Under the pieces are notes generated by a model that made no database searches, was not told the DNA's origin, and worked only from the letters and a program-made list of their open reading frames with translations. Both the position numbers and the translations under genes were made by a program. This document shows positions 44,564 through 55,365 of a stretch of 64,000 nucleotides of DNA, piece by piece (positions within the stretch are counted from its first letter, which is position 1; the number at the start of each line of letters is the position of its first letter). Source of the DNA: Ardenticatenales bacterium (GTDB lineage Bacteria > Chloroflexota > Anaerolineae > Ardenticatenales > Ardenticatenaceae); NCBI GenBank assembly GCA_020634795.1, contig JACKAZ010000007.1:186001-250000 (forward strand). The letters run 5' to 3'.

Positions 44564-44580
44564 GTGACGCAGTGCGTCAC
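44564..44580. promoter_or_regulatory. 17-bp palindromic operator
   Basis: Perfect palindrome GTGACGCA-G-TGCGTCAC, located directly upstream of the plus-strand promoter at 44585 and 127 bases upstream of the GH13 start on the other strand. It could control either gene. Confidence 0.55.
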
Positions 44581-44584
44581 GAGC

Positions 44585-44612
44585 TTGTCATTCTGCCCAT
44601 CTCTGCTATAAT
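44585..44612 (+). promoter_or_regulatory. Promoter for the small coiled-coil gene
   Basis: TTGTCA (44585-44590), 16-base spacer, TATAAT (44607-44612). It would give a leader of about 165 bases before the ATG at 44785. I see no riboswitch motif in that leader. Confidence 0.6.
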
Positions 44613-44784
44613 ACTGCTTGCTGCTTAAGAGCACAATCCGGCCCATGGGGCGATTGGGTTCGGCAGCATTGTTGTTGTAGATGCACCTTGGGTCAAGCAC
44701 GCATCGTAGATGCAACCCGCTCTGTCGGCGGTCGTATAGCCCCCAGAGTTGGCTAAAATGGCCCAGTTTAGAAGGAGATGTGAG

Positions 44785-45054
44785 ATGTTGCTCGATAGTT
44801 TAAGACCACAGGAAATAGAAGAGACCAACGCGCGTTACATTCACCAGTTGGACCGGCTGGATGCGGAACGAAAACAATATGATCGTTTGTTGGAAGGAAA
44901 GCTGGACGAGATTCAGCGCCGAATGATGGAGGCCCGCAAAGCACGGGTCATGCGCGAGGCCCAGTTGCGACGCGCCTATCTGTCCATGTTGCAGAGCGTC
45001 GAATACACCGATGACGATGCCACAATCTGGCAACGATCATTCCAAGTTGCCTAA
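44785..45054 (+). CDS. Small coiled-coil protein of unknown function
   Basis: An 89-residue protein, start supported by GAAGGAG eight bases upstream. It is almost entirely helical with heptad-like Leu/Arg/Glu spacing (YIHQLDRLDAERKQYDRLLE, then IQRRMMEARKARVMREAQL). No membrane segment or known domain. A strong terminator follows 11 bases after the stop. It could be a structural or scaffold peptide. I do not recognise a family. Confidence 0.65.
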   Translation: MLLDSLRPQEIEETNARYIHQLDRLDAERKQYDRLLEGKLDEIQRRMMEARKARVMREAQLRRAYLSMLQSVEYTDDDATIWQRSFQVA

Positions 45055-45065
45055 CCGGTTTCACC

Positions 45066-45094
45066 AAACGCCCATCAGCACGATGGGCGTTTTT
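45066..45094 (+). terminator. Rho-independent terminator
   Basis: Stem CAAACGCCCATC / GATGGGCGTTTTTG with a short loop ending in a T run, located only about 27 bases before the cinA-like start codon. Confidence 0.85.
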
Positions 45095-45120
45095 GGTATC
45101 TGCGAGCGAGGGGAACGGCC

Positions 45121-45861
45121 ATGTCCTTGATCGAGGAAATCGCCGCGCGGCTGATCGCCAGCGGCCAGCGGCTTGCCACCGCCGAGAGTTGCACCGGGGG
45201 GCTGGTTGGCCATTGGCTGACCAATCTGCCCGGGTCGAGTCGCTGGTACGAGGGGGGTATCGTGGCCTACAGCTACGCCGCGAAGCGCACGCTGCTGGGC
45301 GTTGACCCAGAAACGTTGAACCGTGTCGGCGCCGTCAGCGCCGAGGTAGCGCGGCAGATGGCGTTGGGCGTGCGGCAACGGCTGGGCAGCGATTATGGCT
45401 TGGCGGTGACGGGCATCGCCGGGCCGCAGGGCGCTACCGACGAAAAGGCCGTCGGGCTGACCTACATCGCTGTGGCCACGCCCACGGCCATTGAGGTGCA
45501 GCGCTGCCAGTGGCATGGCACGCGCGAAGGGAACAAACAGAGCAGTGCCGATGCGGTACTGCGGCTCCTCCACGACCTGCTCTATGCCGAGTCAGAGCCA
45601 TCCCACGCCCAGCAAGGAGTAGAAGCGATGAATCCTCACGCGGTTGAAGCGCTGTTCGAGCGCGATGGGACGCTGCGCCCGCGCAGCTTTGTCTGGCAAG
45701 GTCGCCAGCACCATGTCAGCGACCACGGGCGCCAGTGGCGCGACGGCGCCGTACGCCACTTCCTCGTGATGAGCATGGGCCGCGTCTGGGAGCTGCGATT
45801 CCACGAGCAACAGTTGACGTGGGAGGTCGAACCCAAGACAGACGCACGACGGGTGGTGTAG
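45121..45861 (+). CDS. pncC: CinA-type nicotinamide-nucleotide amidase with a C-terminal extension
   Basis: 246 residues. The first ~160 are the CinA C-terminal/PncC amidase domain that deamidates nicotinamide mononucleotide: LATAESCTGGLVGHWLT with the catalytic Ser, GGIVAYSYAAKRTLLGV and AVTGIAGPQGAT. Residues 165-246 are an added domain (RSFVWQGRQHHVSDHGRQWR...VWELRFHEQQLTWEVE) that resembles stand-alone small beta domains of the DUF6504 type. This fusion is unusual. The stop codon runs directly into GC-rich 20-base repeats. Confidence 0.88.
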   Translation: MSLIEEIAARLIASGQRLATAESCTGGLVGHWLTNLPGSSRWYEGGIVAYSYAAKRTLLGVDPETLNRVGAVSAEVARQMALGVRQRLGSDYGLAVTGIAGPQGATDEKAVGLTYIAVATPTAIEVQRCQWHGTREGNKQSSADAVLRLLHDLLYAESEPSHAQQGVEAMNPHAVEALFERDGTLRPRSFVWQGRQHHVSDHGRQWRDGAVRHFLVMSMGRVWELRFHEQQLTWEVEPKTDARRVV

Positions 45862-46142
45862 GGTCGGGCCGCCGTGCCCGACCGCGTGCCCGACCGTGGG
45901 CCGCCGTGCCCGACCCATCCATCGTGTGACAATCGCCGTGCATGCGCAGCCGGACGACCACGGCGGGTCGTCCCTACATGGTGGCCATGGTTTGGGGGTG
46001 CCCGGTAGGGTCGGGCCGCTGTGCCCGACCGTGGGCCGCCGTGCCCGACCGCGGGCCACCGTGCCCGACCGCGGGCCGCCATGCCCGACCGTGGGCCACC
46101 GTGCCCGACCGTGGGCCGCCGTGCCCGACCGCGTGGGGCCGT
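45862..46142 (+). repeat. GC-rich CCCGACCGTGGGCCGCCGTG repeat block 1
   Basis: Starting at the stop codon of the cinA-type gene are about ten units of the 20-base type GTGCCCGACCGTGGGCCGCC. A ~120-base block interrupts them, containing CCATCCATCGTGTGACAATC, CGGACGACCACGGCGGGTCG and GGTGGCCATGGTTTG. The same 120-base block occurs twice more at 54975-55270 and in part at 51215-51290. Confidence 0.8.
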
Positions 46143-46165
46143 GAACACACAAATTCCTCAACACA

Positions 46166-46198
46166 AAAAGAGGGCGGGAATCATCCCCGCCCTCTTTT
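46166..46198 (-). terminator. Terminator shared by converging cinA-type gene and aceA
   Basis: 13-base perfect stem AAAAGAGGGCGGG / CCCGCCCTCTTTT with a seven-base loop. It ends in T runs on both strands and lies 17 bases after aceA. Confidence 0.85.
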
Positions 46199-46214
46199 GC
46201 TTTTTGAGGAACGG

Positions 46215-47483
<1,269 letters not shown>

Positions 47484-47695
47484 GGTACTCTCCAATCTGA
47501 GGGGTTAAAATGGTTCGTGTTACCTGTTTTTGGCGTTGGTCGTTGAGGATGGTGGGAAAAGGGCGGCCGGTGGTTGACGTGGCGAATTGTACGGGTTGCG
47601 TGTTTTGGGCTGTCCATGGCAAGGTCGTATGCCTCTGCGAACTCGCTGATTTAGACATCGACATTACGCCAGCAACCCACGCAACACGCAACATA

Positions 47696-49315
47696 CTAGA
47701 GCAGATACCGATACGCCTTCAGCGTTAGGAAATCGTCGAGCGTCTCTTTCAGCGTCATTTCGCGGAACAGCTCGCCCGCGATGTCGAAGCGGCCCGCGTT
47801 GTAGCGGCAGCTTCCTAGCGACTCCCGCAACCCCGCCAGCTCTTCGTCGAGCAACGTCTCGAACAGTTCGGGCGTGACTGTGCGACCATCCGCGAGGGTG
47901 GCGCCGTGGTGGACCCACTGCCACAGTTGGGTGCGGCTGATCTCGGCGGTGGCGGCATCTTCCATCAAGTTGTTGATCGGCACACAGCCATTGTCCCGCA
48001 GCCAGGCTTCCATGTACTGCACACCGACGTTGATGTTGGTGCGAACGCCCGCTTCGGTGATCGCCCCTTCCGGCAGCGTCAGCAGATCGTCCGCCGTCAC
48101 CTGCACATCGTCGCGGCTGCGGTCGATCTGGTTCGCGCCGTCGACTTGGGCAAAGGCGTTGCGCGCCACGGCGACCAGGCCCGGGTGGGCGACCCATGTG
48201 CCGTCATGACCGTCGCGCACCTCGCGCTCTTTGTCGGCGCGGACTTTGCCGATCGCGATCTCGTTCGCTTCAGGATCACCCTTGATCGGAATTTGGGCCG
48301 CCATGCCGCCCATCGCGTGGATCCCTCGCTTGTGGCAGACTCGGATCGTGCGCAGCGAATAGCTGTGCATCAGATGCGTGTTCATCGTCACGAGCGCACG
48401 GTCCGGCAGGATGAAATCGGGGTCGTTGCGGTAGCTCTTGATGACACTGAAGATGTAATCCCAACGGCCACAGTTCAGCCCGGCCGAATGGTCGCGCAGT
48501 TCGTAGAGAATCTCATCCATCTCGAAGGCGGCGGGCAACGTTTCGATCAGCACCGTGGCGCGGATCGTGCCATGCGGGATGCCGAGCATCTCTTGCGCCA
48601 GCGTGAAGACGTCGTTCCAGAGGCGGGCTTCGAGGTGGCTTTCCAGTTTGGGCAGGTAGAAGTAAGGGCCGCTGCCGTTGTTGATCAGCGCTTGGGCGTT
48701 GTGGAAGAAGTAGAGACCGAAGTCGAAGAGCGAGGCCGAGACCGGCTCACCGTCGATACAGAGGTGGCGCTCGGTCAGGTGCCAGCCCCGGGGTCGGACC
48801 ATCAGCACCGCCTTCTTGTCGTTCAGGCTGTACTGCTTGCCCGCCACGTTGGTGTAGCGGATCGTGCCGCGCACGGCGTCGTAGAGGTTGATCTGGCCGT
48901 CGATCACATTCTCCCACGATGGCGAGAGCGAATCTTCGATATCCGCCATGAACACATCCGCACCGGAGTTCAGGGCGTTGATGATCATCTTGCGCTCGAC
49001 TGGGCCGGTGATTTCAACGTGGCGCTTCTGCAGATCGGCGGGGATCGGTGCGACCGTCCAATCGCTTTCGCGCACTTCGCGCGTATCGGGCAGAAAGTTG
49101 AGCCGTTCGCCCGCGTCCAGTCGGGCTTGGCGTTCGGTGCGGGCGGCCAACAGCGTGGCGCGGCGCTCCTTGAAGGTGTGGTGGAGGTGGGCGACAAAGG
49201 CGAGGGCGTCGTCGGAGAGGATGTGGGCGCGGTCGCGGCTCAGGCGGCCCAGCACTTCGACGTGGGCCTCTGCAACATCGAATTCAACGTCATCAACCAT
49301 AGGGTCGGCAAGCAT
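47696..49315 (-). CDS. aceB: Malate synthase A
   Basis: A 539-residue enzyme condensing glyoxylate with acetyl-CoA to malate. It has the form A features MADIEDSLSPSWENVIDGQ (metal/acid region), VLMVRPRGWHLTE, ATVLIETLPAAFEMDEILYE, HSAGLNCGRWDYIFS and the late catalytic Asp near WLRDNGCVPINNLMEDAAT. The ATG at 49315 has AAGGGGG upstream. First gene of the aceBA operon; its upstream region holds a promoter with two palindromes, so the shunt is probably regulated at this point. Confidence 0.96.
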   Translation of the reverse strand: MLADPMVDDVEFDVAEAHVEVLGRLSRDRAHILSDDALAFVAHLHHTFKERRATLLAARTERQARLDAGERLNFLPDTREVRESDWTVAPIPADLQKRHVEITGPVERKMIINALNSGADVFMADIEDSLSPSWENVIDGQINLYDAVRGTIRYTNVAGKQYSLNDKKAVLMVRPRGWHLTERHLCIDGEPVSASLFDFGLYFFHNAQALINNGSGPYFYLPKLESHLEARLWNDVFTLAQEMLGIPHGTIRATVLIETLPAAFEMDEILYELRDHSAGLNCGRWDYIFSVIKSYRNDPDFILPDRALVTMNTHLMHSYSLRTIRVCHKRGIHAMGGMAAQIPIKGDPEANEIAIGKVRADKEREVRDGHDGTWVAHPGLVAVARNAFAQVDGANQIDRSRDDVQVTADDLLTLPEGAITEAGVRTNINVGVQYMEAWLRDNGCVPINNLMEDAATAEISRTQLWQWVHHGATLADGRTVTPELFETLLDEELAGLRESLGSCRYNAGRFDIAGELFREMTLKETLDDFLTLKAYRYLL

Positions 49316-49353
49316 CTGGTTCCCCCTTGAAACAGAAGATTGTGCGAAGTAAA

Positions 49354-49368
49354 TGTCCGTGACGGACA
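49354..49368. promoter_or_regulatory. 15-bp palindromic operator in the aceB leader
   Basis: Perfect palindrome TGTCCGT-G-ACGGACA, about 30 bases downstream of the predicted -10 box and 39 bases ahead of the start codon. A possible roadblock-type repressor site. Confidence 0.5.
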
Positions 49369-49395
49369 CTTGTGACAAATTTCACTAACTCGCTA

Positions 49396-49424
49396 ATCAT
49401 ACCCCATGACGCACTGTGTTACAA
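49396..49424 (-). promoter_or_regulatory. aceBA promoter with overlapping 17-bp palindrome
   Basis: On the minus strand TTGTAA (49424-49419), a 17-base spacer and TATGAT (49401-49396). GTAACACAGTGCGTCAT (49422-49406) overlaps the -35 box and spacer and matches the operators at 42784 and 44564. Confidence 0.6.
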
Positions 49425-49766
49425 GGATAGGTTGAGCAGTTTCGGGGGTACCCACTTGGATGGGACGCCCTACCCGAACGGGTGGGGGAGCGTTGGGGCG
49501 TTGAATACCCATGTAGGGGCGACCCTTGTGGCCGCCCTGTTGCATAGGCTGCCCGTTCGTATGTCCGACTGAAGTCGGAACCCCACGGCGCCACTGCCGC
49601 GACGCTCGGTGAAACGAGGCTTACCCTCGCCCCGTCCATCGCTGGCTACCCTCGCCTGATCGTTGTCTATCGCCCCGCATCTCGCGGCAGGGCGTTGGGC
49701 GGGGGCAAAGCAAATGGCAATGCAAGGGCCACGTATTCCGACAACGCCGCGCCGCGTGGGGCGGGG

Positions 49767-50825
49767 CTAGTCGGCGGTGGGGGCGGGGTTGTGGACGCGG
49801 AAGGGGCTGTTGCGTAGCAGGGCGTGGAAGGCGTCGGGTTGCTCGCTATAGGGGGAGTGGCCCGCTGCTGGCACGAGATAGAGTTCGCTGGTAGGCAAGA
49901 GCGCGTGGGCACGCTCGCCGTTGCGTGGCGAGACCAATTCGTCATCGGCGCCCCAGATCAGCGTGGTGGGTACGGTCAGCTCGGCCAGCCGTGGCAATTG
50001 GGGCAGCGCCCACGCCCGCATACCCAAAATCTTGCGGAACGCATCTTCGCCCGACGGCGGCGCGGCGGAAATCTGGTAATAGTAATCGACCAACGCGCCC
50101 TCGGGATAAGGCGTGCGGGCGCTTTCCTCTTGGCGGGAAGCCGCGACCAAGCGCGGCCCCAACGGGCCAACCCAGCGCACCACGCGCTGCGGGGTCAGAT
50201 TGAAGTAGGGGCCGCTCTGCCATTGTACCGGCGCGCTCATGCCAGCGGCATCGACCAAAATCAGATGGTCGAGATGATCGGAATGGGCCAGCGCGTAGCT
50301 GGTCGCCACGAAGCCCCCCATCGAGTGACCGAGCAAAGTGATACGCTCCAGCCCCAGCGCTTGCCGCCACGCCTCCAACGAATCGACCCACCACGCTTGC
50401 GCCGATTCGGCCGTGCGGCCGGTGAAGGGCGGACGATCGGAGCGTCCCCAGCCAAGCAAGTCCACCGCATAAACGGTGTACATCTCGGCCAACGCATCGA
50501 AATTCTGCGTGAAAACCCCCACGCCACCGCCGTGACCGTGCATCAGCACCAGCGGCGGCTTTTCTCCGTCGCCGACGATCACCGTGTTCAAGCGGTGCTC
50601 GCCGCTCGGCACCATGCGCTGCTGCACGGGGCGTTGCACCACGCTCAGCAGCCGTGCCTCGGCCGCTTGCAACGCCTCTGGCGACGCGGGCGACGGCAGC
50701 AGCGGCCAGAGCGCGAGGCCCAGCAGCAGGGCGGTGGGCAGCAGGAGGCGCGGCCGTTTAAGTCGGGACAGGGTGCGGTTGATGATGGTGCTCGTTACGA
50801 GGGGTGCAAAGGTGCAAGGGTGCAA
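49767..50825 (-). CDS. Alpha/beta hydrolase with N-terminal membrane anchor
   Basis: 352 residues. A hydrophobic signal-anchor (LLLPTALLLGLALWPLLP, about residues 27-44) is followed by an alpha/beta hydrolase: oxyanion HGHGGGVGVF, nucleophile Ser in LLGHSMGGFVA, Asp in LIWGADDELVSP and His in AAGHSPYSEQP. The AVDLLGWGRSDRP segment resembles ABHD4/5-type lipases and acyltransferases. The only available start is a TTG at 50825 inside a GGTGCAAGG repeat array, so the first ~9 residues (HPCTFAPL) are repeat-derived. The substrate is unknown. Confidence 0.82.
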   Translation of the reverse strand: MHPCTFAPLVTSTIINRTLSRLKRPRLLLPTALLLGLALWPLLPSPASPEALQAAEARLLSVVQRPVQQRMVPSGEHRLNTVIVGDGEKPPLVLMHGHGGGVGVFTQNFDALAEMYTVYAVDLLGWGRSDRPPFTGRTAESAQAWWVDSLEAWRQALGLERITLLGHSMGGFVATSYALAHSDHLDHLILVDAAGMSAPVQWQSGPYFNLTPQRVVRWVGPLGPRLVAASRQEESARTPYPEGALVDYYYQISAAPPSGEDAFRKILGMRAWALPQLPRLAELTVPTTLIWGADDELVSPRNGERAHALLPTSELYLVPAAGHSPYSEQPDAFHALLRNSPFRVHNPAPTAD

Positions 50826-51397
50826 GGTGCAAGGGCTATGGTTGGGGCGGGTTTGGCGTTTGGGAATTGTGCCTTATTCAAGGCGAGCGCGAAAATGCGA
50901 AGGTGCTGCTGTTAGGGATTTCGAACGTGTCAAACGAAATTGAGAGCTGTTCGGGGCGATTCCTCGGTAATTACTACACCGATCTCGCCGCAAGGACGAC
51001 CACGGCGGTTCGTCCCTACACCTCGGTGCGTATAAGACGATTCTGCCGTGTATTCGCGCCGCCTGCCCGACTCTGGGGAACCCCGTGGTTTGCGTCCGCG
51101 CCGGCGGTGGGTTCCCGCTTGCGGGTAAGGCCGCAGGCCTTCCAGCGGGGCTTTCAATCCCCTGCTGAGGAATCGGCGTACCCCATCGCCCTGCTTCGTT
51201 GCAACACGGCAGGGACGACCACGGCGGGTCGGCCCTACACGTTGGTCTGCATGTGGCGATCCCGCCATGTAGGGTCGGGCCGCCGTGCCCGACCGTGTAG
51301 CCGCCGTGCCCGACCGTGTAGCCGCCATGCCCGACGCCGGTACCACCATGGCTGCTCCAACGCCATTCGCCACGATCTCACGGGGCGGATACAATGT
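50826..51397. other. Intergenic, repeat-rich region
   Basis: No gene recognised. It contains relatives of several repeat families: an inverted GGACGACC...GGTCG/CGTCCCTACA element at about 50990-51030, a fragment similar to the MITE-like interior (AGCGGGGCTTTCAATCCCC at about 51147-51166), and at 51215-51345 a short GC-rich block of the TGCCCGACCGTGTAGCCGCC type. Confidence 0.5.
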
Positions 51398-51642
51398 ATG
51401 GGTCATCTGTCGAAACTACCGCCACCATTGATCGTCGGTCGCGTTGTCATTGATGTGGAATTAATCGTAAAAGGGCCGAAATCGGTACGGGTCATCATTC
51501 TCTTTCCGGATTAGGAGACGCTCGGCGATGATGCGTGACTGAAGGCCGCCAAATCAATACCGTTTTCGACTTTCTCAAGGAGGACGAGGATGATGTTTAT
51601 TCCTTAACTGATGAAGCCTCGACACATCTCGTCCGCACTTAG
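51398..51642 (+). pseudogene. Decayed antitoxin-like gene
   Basis: The plus frame from ATG 51398 reads LPPPLIVGRVVIDVELIVKG and ends RVIILFPD-stop. After two stops and a frameshift the next 90 bases read LKAAKSIP and then VFDFLKEDEDDVYSLTD. This matches small antitoxins whose C-terminus has the form LRAAxxNPxFDFLxEPEEDIYTLxDG. No toxin remnant is recognisable beside it. The identity is inferred from the conserved C-terminal pattern. Confidence 0.5.
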
Positions 51643-51782
51643 CCCAACCAAGAGTCGACAGATAGGCCGCTAAAAACAAACTTCCATCATCCCATTTTCC
51701 ATTTTCCATTTTCCATTCTCCACTTCCACCCTCAACACCCTGCATAACTTCACTCCGCCACCCACCCCAAAGAGAAACCCCC

Positions 51783-54700
51783 ATGTCACTCACCAAGAAA
51801 TGGCCGCTGCTGGGCGAGGCCAAAGCATGGCTCGACGGTGATCGGTCGCTGTGGACGCTCGGCACGGGCGAGGCGACCCGCTCCGACCGCACCCAGCGCA
51901 TGGCACCGCGCACCGAGGCGGCGCAGCGCGTTAGCTCCATCTGCCCTTACTGCGCCGTCGGCTGCGGCACGAACATCTACGTCAAAGAGGGCGAAATTAC
52001 CGCAGTCGAGGGCAATCCCGACAGCCCGATCAACGGCGGCACGCTCTGCCCCAAAGGCTCCGCCATCCTCGACCTAACGGTCAACGACCAGCGGCTGACC
52101 GAGGTACTGTACCGCCGTCCGGGTGGTAGGGTGTGGGAAACGGTTTCGCTGGACTGGGCGATGGAACGGCTGGCGCAGCGGGTCAAGCAAACCCGCGACG
52201 CGACGATGCAACTCCACGACGCAAACGGGACGCTGATCCGCCAATGCACCGGCATCGCCTCCCTTGGTGGGGCCTGTCTGGACAACGAAGAGAACTACCT
52301 GATCAAGAAGCTCTTCACCGGCGGGATGGGGGTGGTCTGGCTCGAAAACCAGGCCCGCATATGACACTCCGCCACGGTCCCCGGTCTGGGGGCCTCGTTC
52401 GGTCGCGGCGGCGCGACCACCTTCCCCGGCGACCTTGAAAACGCCGACCTGATCGTGATCGAAGGCTCCGACATGGCGGAATGCCATCCGGTCGCCTTCC
52501 GCTTCGTCACCCGCGCCAAAGCACGCGGCGCGACGATCATCCACGTCGATCCTCGCTTCAACCGCACCTCGGCCCTGGCCGACCACCATCTGCCGATCCG
52601 CGCAGGAACCGACATTGCCTTCCTCGGCGGCTTGATCCGTTACGTGATCGAGCACGAGAAGTACTTCGCCGACTACGTCCGTCACTACACCAACGCCGCG
52701 AACCTGATCTCTGACGACTTTCTCGATACCGAGGATCTCGACGGCCTGTTCAGCGGCTTTGATAGCCAAGCTCGCAACTACGATAGCTCGTCGTGGCGCT
52801 ATGCGGGCCACGCGGGGCAAGGGGGCGAGATCAAGGGCAGCGAGACCGAAGGTATCAGTGCCCACGCGGGCAAGCTGACCGCCCACTTCGTGCAGCGGGA
52901 CGAATCGCTGCAAGACCCCCGCTGCGTCTTCCAGATCGTGCGCCGCCACTTCCAGCGCTACACGCCCGAAATGGTCTCGCAGATCTGCGGCATCTCGGTG
53001 GAACAGTTCTTGACGGTGGCCGAAGCGCTGACGGAAAACAGTGGCCGCCCCGACAAAACGGCCGCCTTCTGCTACGCTGTCGGTTGGACGCAGCATACCA
53101 CGGGGGTACAGATCATCCGCACGGCGGGCATTCTGCAACTGCTGTTGGGCAACATGGGCCGTCCGGGCGGCGGCATCATGGCGCTGCGCGGCCACGCCTC
53201 GATCCAAGGATCGACCGACATTCCGACGCTCTACAACCTGCTGCCGGGCTATCTCGACATGCCGGACGCCCGCGAACCGCACGCCACGCTCGAAGAGTAT
53301 CTGCGCGAGAAAGCGCCGCTCACTGGCTGGTGGCACAACATGGCCGCTTATATGGTCTCTCTGCTCAAAGCGTGGTACGGCGCGGCCGCCACGGCCGAGA
53401 ATGGTTATGGTTACGATCTGCTGGCCAAGATCAACGGCAACCATTCCCAATTGCCGATGACGCTCGCCATGAAGGATGGCACGATCAAGGGGTTGTTCCT
53501 GCTGGGGCAGAACCCCGCCGTCGGCGGGCAGAACACCCGCGTGGTGCGCGAAGGGTTGCGCAATCTGGATTGGCTGGTGGTGCGCGACTTCTTCGAGATC
53601 GAATCGGCCTCGTTCTGGAAAGATGCACCGGAGGTGAAGCGCGGCGAGGTCAGCATGGAAGAGATTCAGACCGAAGTCTTACTCTTCCCGGCGGCGGGCA
53701 TCCCCGAAAAAGAGGGCACGCTGACCAACACTCAGCGATTGCTGCAATGGCACGACAAAGCGGTCGCGCCACCCGGCGACTGCACCACCGAGCCGTGGTT
53801 CATTTACAAACTGGGCCAACGGCTGAAGGAACTCTATGCCGATTCGACCGATGAGGGGGATCGCCCCCTGCAGGCGTTGACGTGGGATTACCCGACCGAC
53901 GCGCACGGCGAGCCGGAGATCGAAGCGATCTTGCGCGAGATCAACGGCTATGAACTGTCGAGCGGTCGGCAACTGGATAGTTACAGCCAGCTCCGCGCCG
54001 ATGGCAGTACGGCCTGTGGCTGCTGGATCTACAGCGGGGTGCTGCCCAGCGACGGTGTCAACCGTGCCCGCCAGCGTGGCACCAGCCCCTACCCGCATCT
54101 GGACTGGGGATTCGCGTGGCCCAGCAACCGACGCATCCTCTACAACCGAGCCAGCGCTGCCCCCGACGGCACGCCCTGGCACCCCTCGAAGCGGCTCGTC
54201 TGGTGGGACGAATCAACACAGCAGTGGGCGGGCTACGATGTGCCGGACTTCCCCCGTAACAAAGCGCCCGATTACCAACCCACACGTGAGGCGGTGGGCG
54301 ACGATGCGTTGGCGGGGGATGCGCCGTTTATCATCAAGGAGGATGGCTTGGGCTGGCTCTTCGCCCCAACCGGGTTGGCCGACGGGCCGCTGCCGACCCA
54401 TTACGAGCCGATCGAGTCGCCCGCCGACAACCCGCTCTATGCGCAGCAGCACAACCCCGTCGCCGAGCGCTTCCTTCGACCCGACAACCCCCAGGCGCGG
54501 CGCGGCAGCGAGCGCTTCCCCTACGTCATCACCACCTATCGGCTGACCGAGCATCACACGGCGGGCGGCATGAGCCGCTGGGCGGGCACACTCGCCGAGC
54601 TGCAGCCCGAACTGTTCGCGGAAATATCGCCGGAGCTGGCAGAGGAAAAGGGCATTGAGAACGGCGGCTGGCTCACCGTCTCGACCCCACGTGGCAAGAT

Positions 54701-54923
54701 CGAGGCGCGGGCGCTGGTGACGGCGCGGATGACCCCGCTGACGGTCAACGGTAAGGCGGTGCATACCGTGGGGCTACCCTGGCATTGGGGTTTTGCGGGG
54801 CTGGCGCAGGGGGATGTCGTCAACGACCTCTCCGCCATCGTCGCCGACCCCAACGTCTCGATCCACGAGGGCAAGGTCTTCACCTGCAACATCTGGCCCG
54901 GACGCAAGCGGCGGAAGGGGTAG
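51783..54923 (+). CDS. fdhA: Formate dehydrogenase catalytic subunit, selenoprotein
   Basis: Molybdopterin- or tungstopterin-dependent formate oxidase, 1046 residues when the in-frame TGA at 52362-52364 (codon 194) is read as selenocysteine. The context NQARI-Sec-HSATVPGLG is the equivalent of the Sec site of E. coli FdnG (ARV-Sec-HGPT), and the frame continues perfectly: FGRGGATTFPG, LIVIEGSDMAECHPVAFRF. An N-terminal [4Fe-4S] site (ICPYCAVGCG...LCPKG) and the C-terminal pterin-binding domain (WAGTLAELQPELFAEISPE) are complete. There is no twin-arginine signal, so the subunit is probably cytoplasmic-facing. The following genes give the Fe-S and membrane subunits. Confidence 0.93.
52362..52394 (+). 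promoter_or_regulatory. Selenocysteine TGA codon and SECIS-like hairpin
   Basis: The TGA at 52362-52364 is followed after 11 bases by a hairpin at 52376-52394: seven-base stem (GGTCCCC / GGGGGCC, one wobble) and apical loop GGTCT. The GGTCT loop and distance match the bacterial SECIS of E. coli fdhF, the site bound by SelB. Confidence 0.85.
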
Positions 54924-55365
54924 GGCGAGGGTGCCCGACCGCGGGCCGCCGTGCCCGACCGCGTAGGCCGCCGCGCTCGAACCCATCCGTCGTGTGGCAA
55001 TCGCCGTGCATCCGCAGCCGGACGACCACGGCGGGTCGTCCCTACACGGTGGCCATGGTTTGTGGGTGCCCGTAGGGTCGGGCCGCCGTGCCCGACCGCG
55101 GGCCGCCGCCCCCACCCCCGCCCGACCGCGTGGGCCGCCGCGCTCGAACCCATCCGCCGCGCCCGACCGCGTGTGACAATCGCCGTGCATGCACGGCAAC
55201 GGACGACCACGGCGGGTCGTCCCTACACGGTGGCCATGGTTTGTGGGTGGCCGGTAGGGTCGGGCCGCCGTGCCCGACCGCGGGCCGCCGCCCCCACCCC
55301 CCGCCCGACCGCAGGCCGCCGTGCCCGACCGCGGGCCGCCGCGCCATGGGCCACGCTGCTCGCAA
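54924..55365 (+). repeat. GC-rich repeat block 2, after the fdhA stop
   Basis: Begins right after the fdhA stop codon with GTGCCCGACCGCGGGCCGCC units. It contains two copies of the ~120-base block seen at 45905-46030, each followed by CCGCGGGCCGCCGCCCCCACC variants. No coding function is likely, although every frame is open because stops are rare in such GC-rich DNA. Confidence 0.8.

Noticed and set aside
44613..44784. Riboswitch in the leader of the coiled-coil gene
   Set aside because: The leader is about 165 bases, but I found no recognisable riboswitch core or terminator/antiterminator pair.
45592..46164. Several 80-190 residue frames of Arg/Pro/Gly-rich sequence
   Set aside because: They are translations of the 20-base GC-rich repeat in different frames, not proteins.
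52455..54923. Separate formate dehydrogenase gene starting at 52455
   Set aside because: The upstream frame joins it perfectly through the Sec TGA at 52362; the internal ATG is in the middle of a conserved domain.
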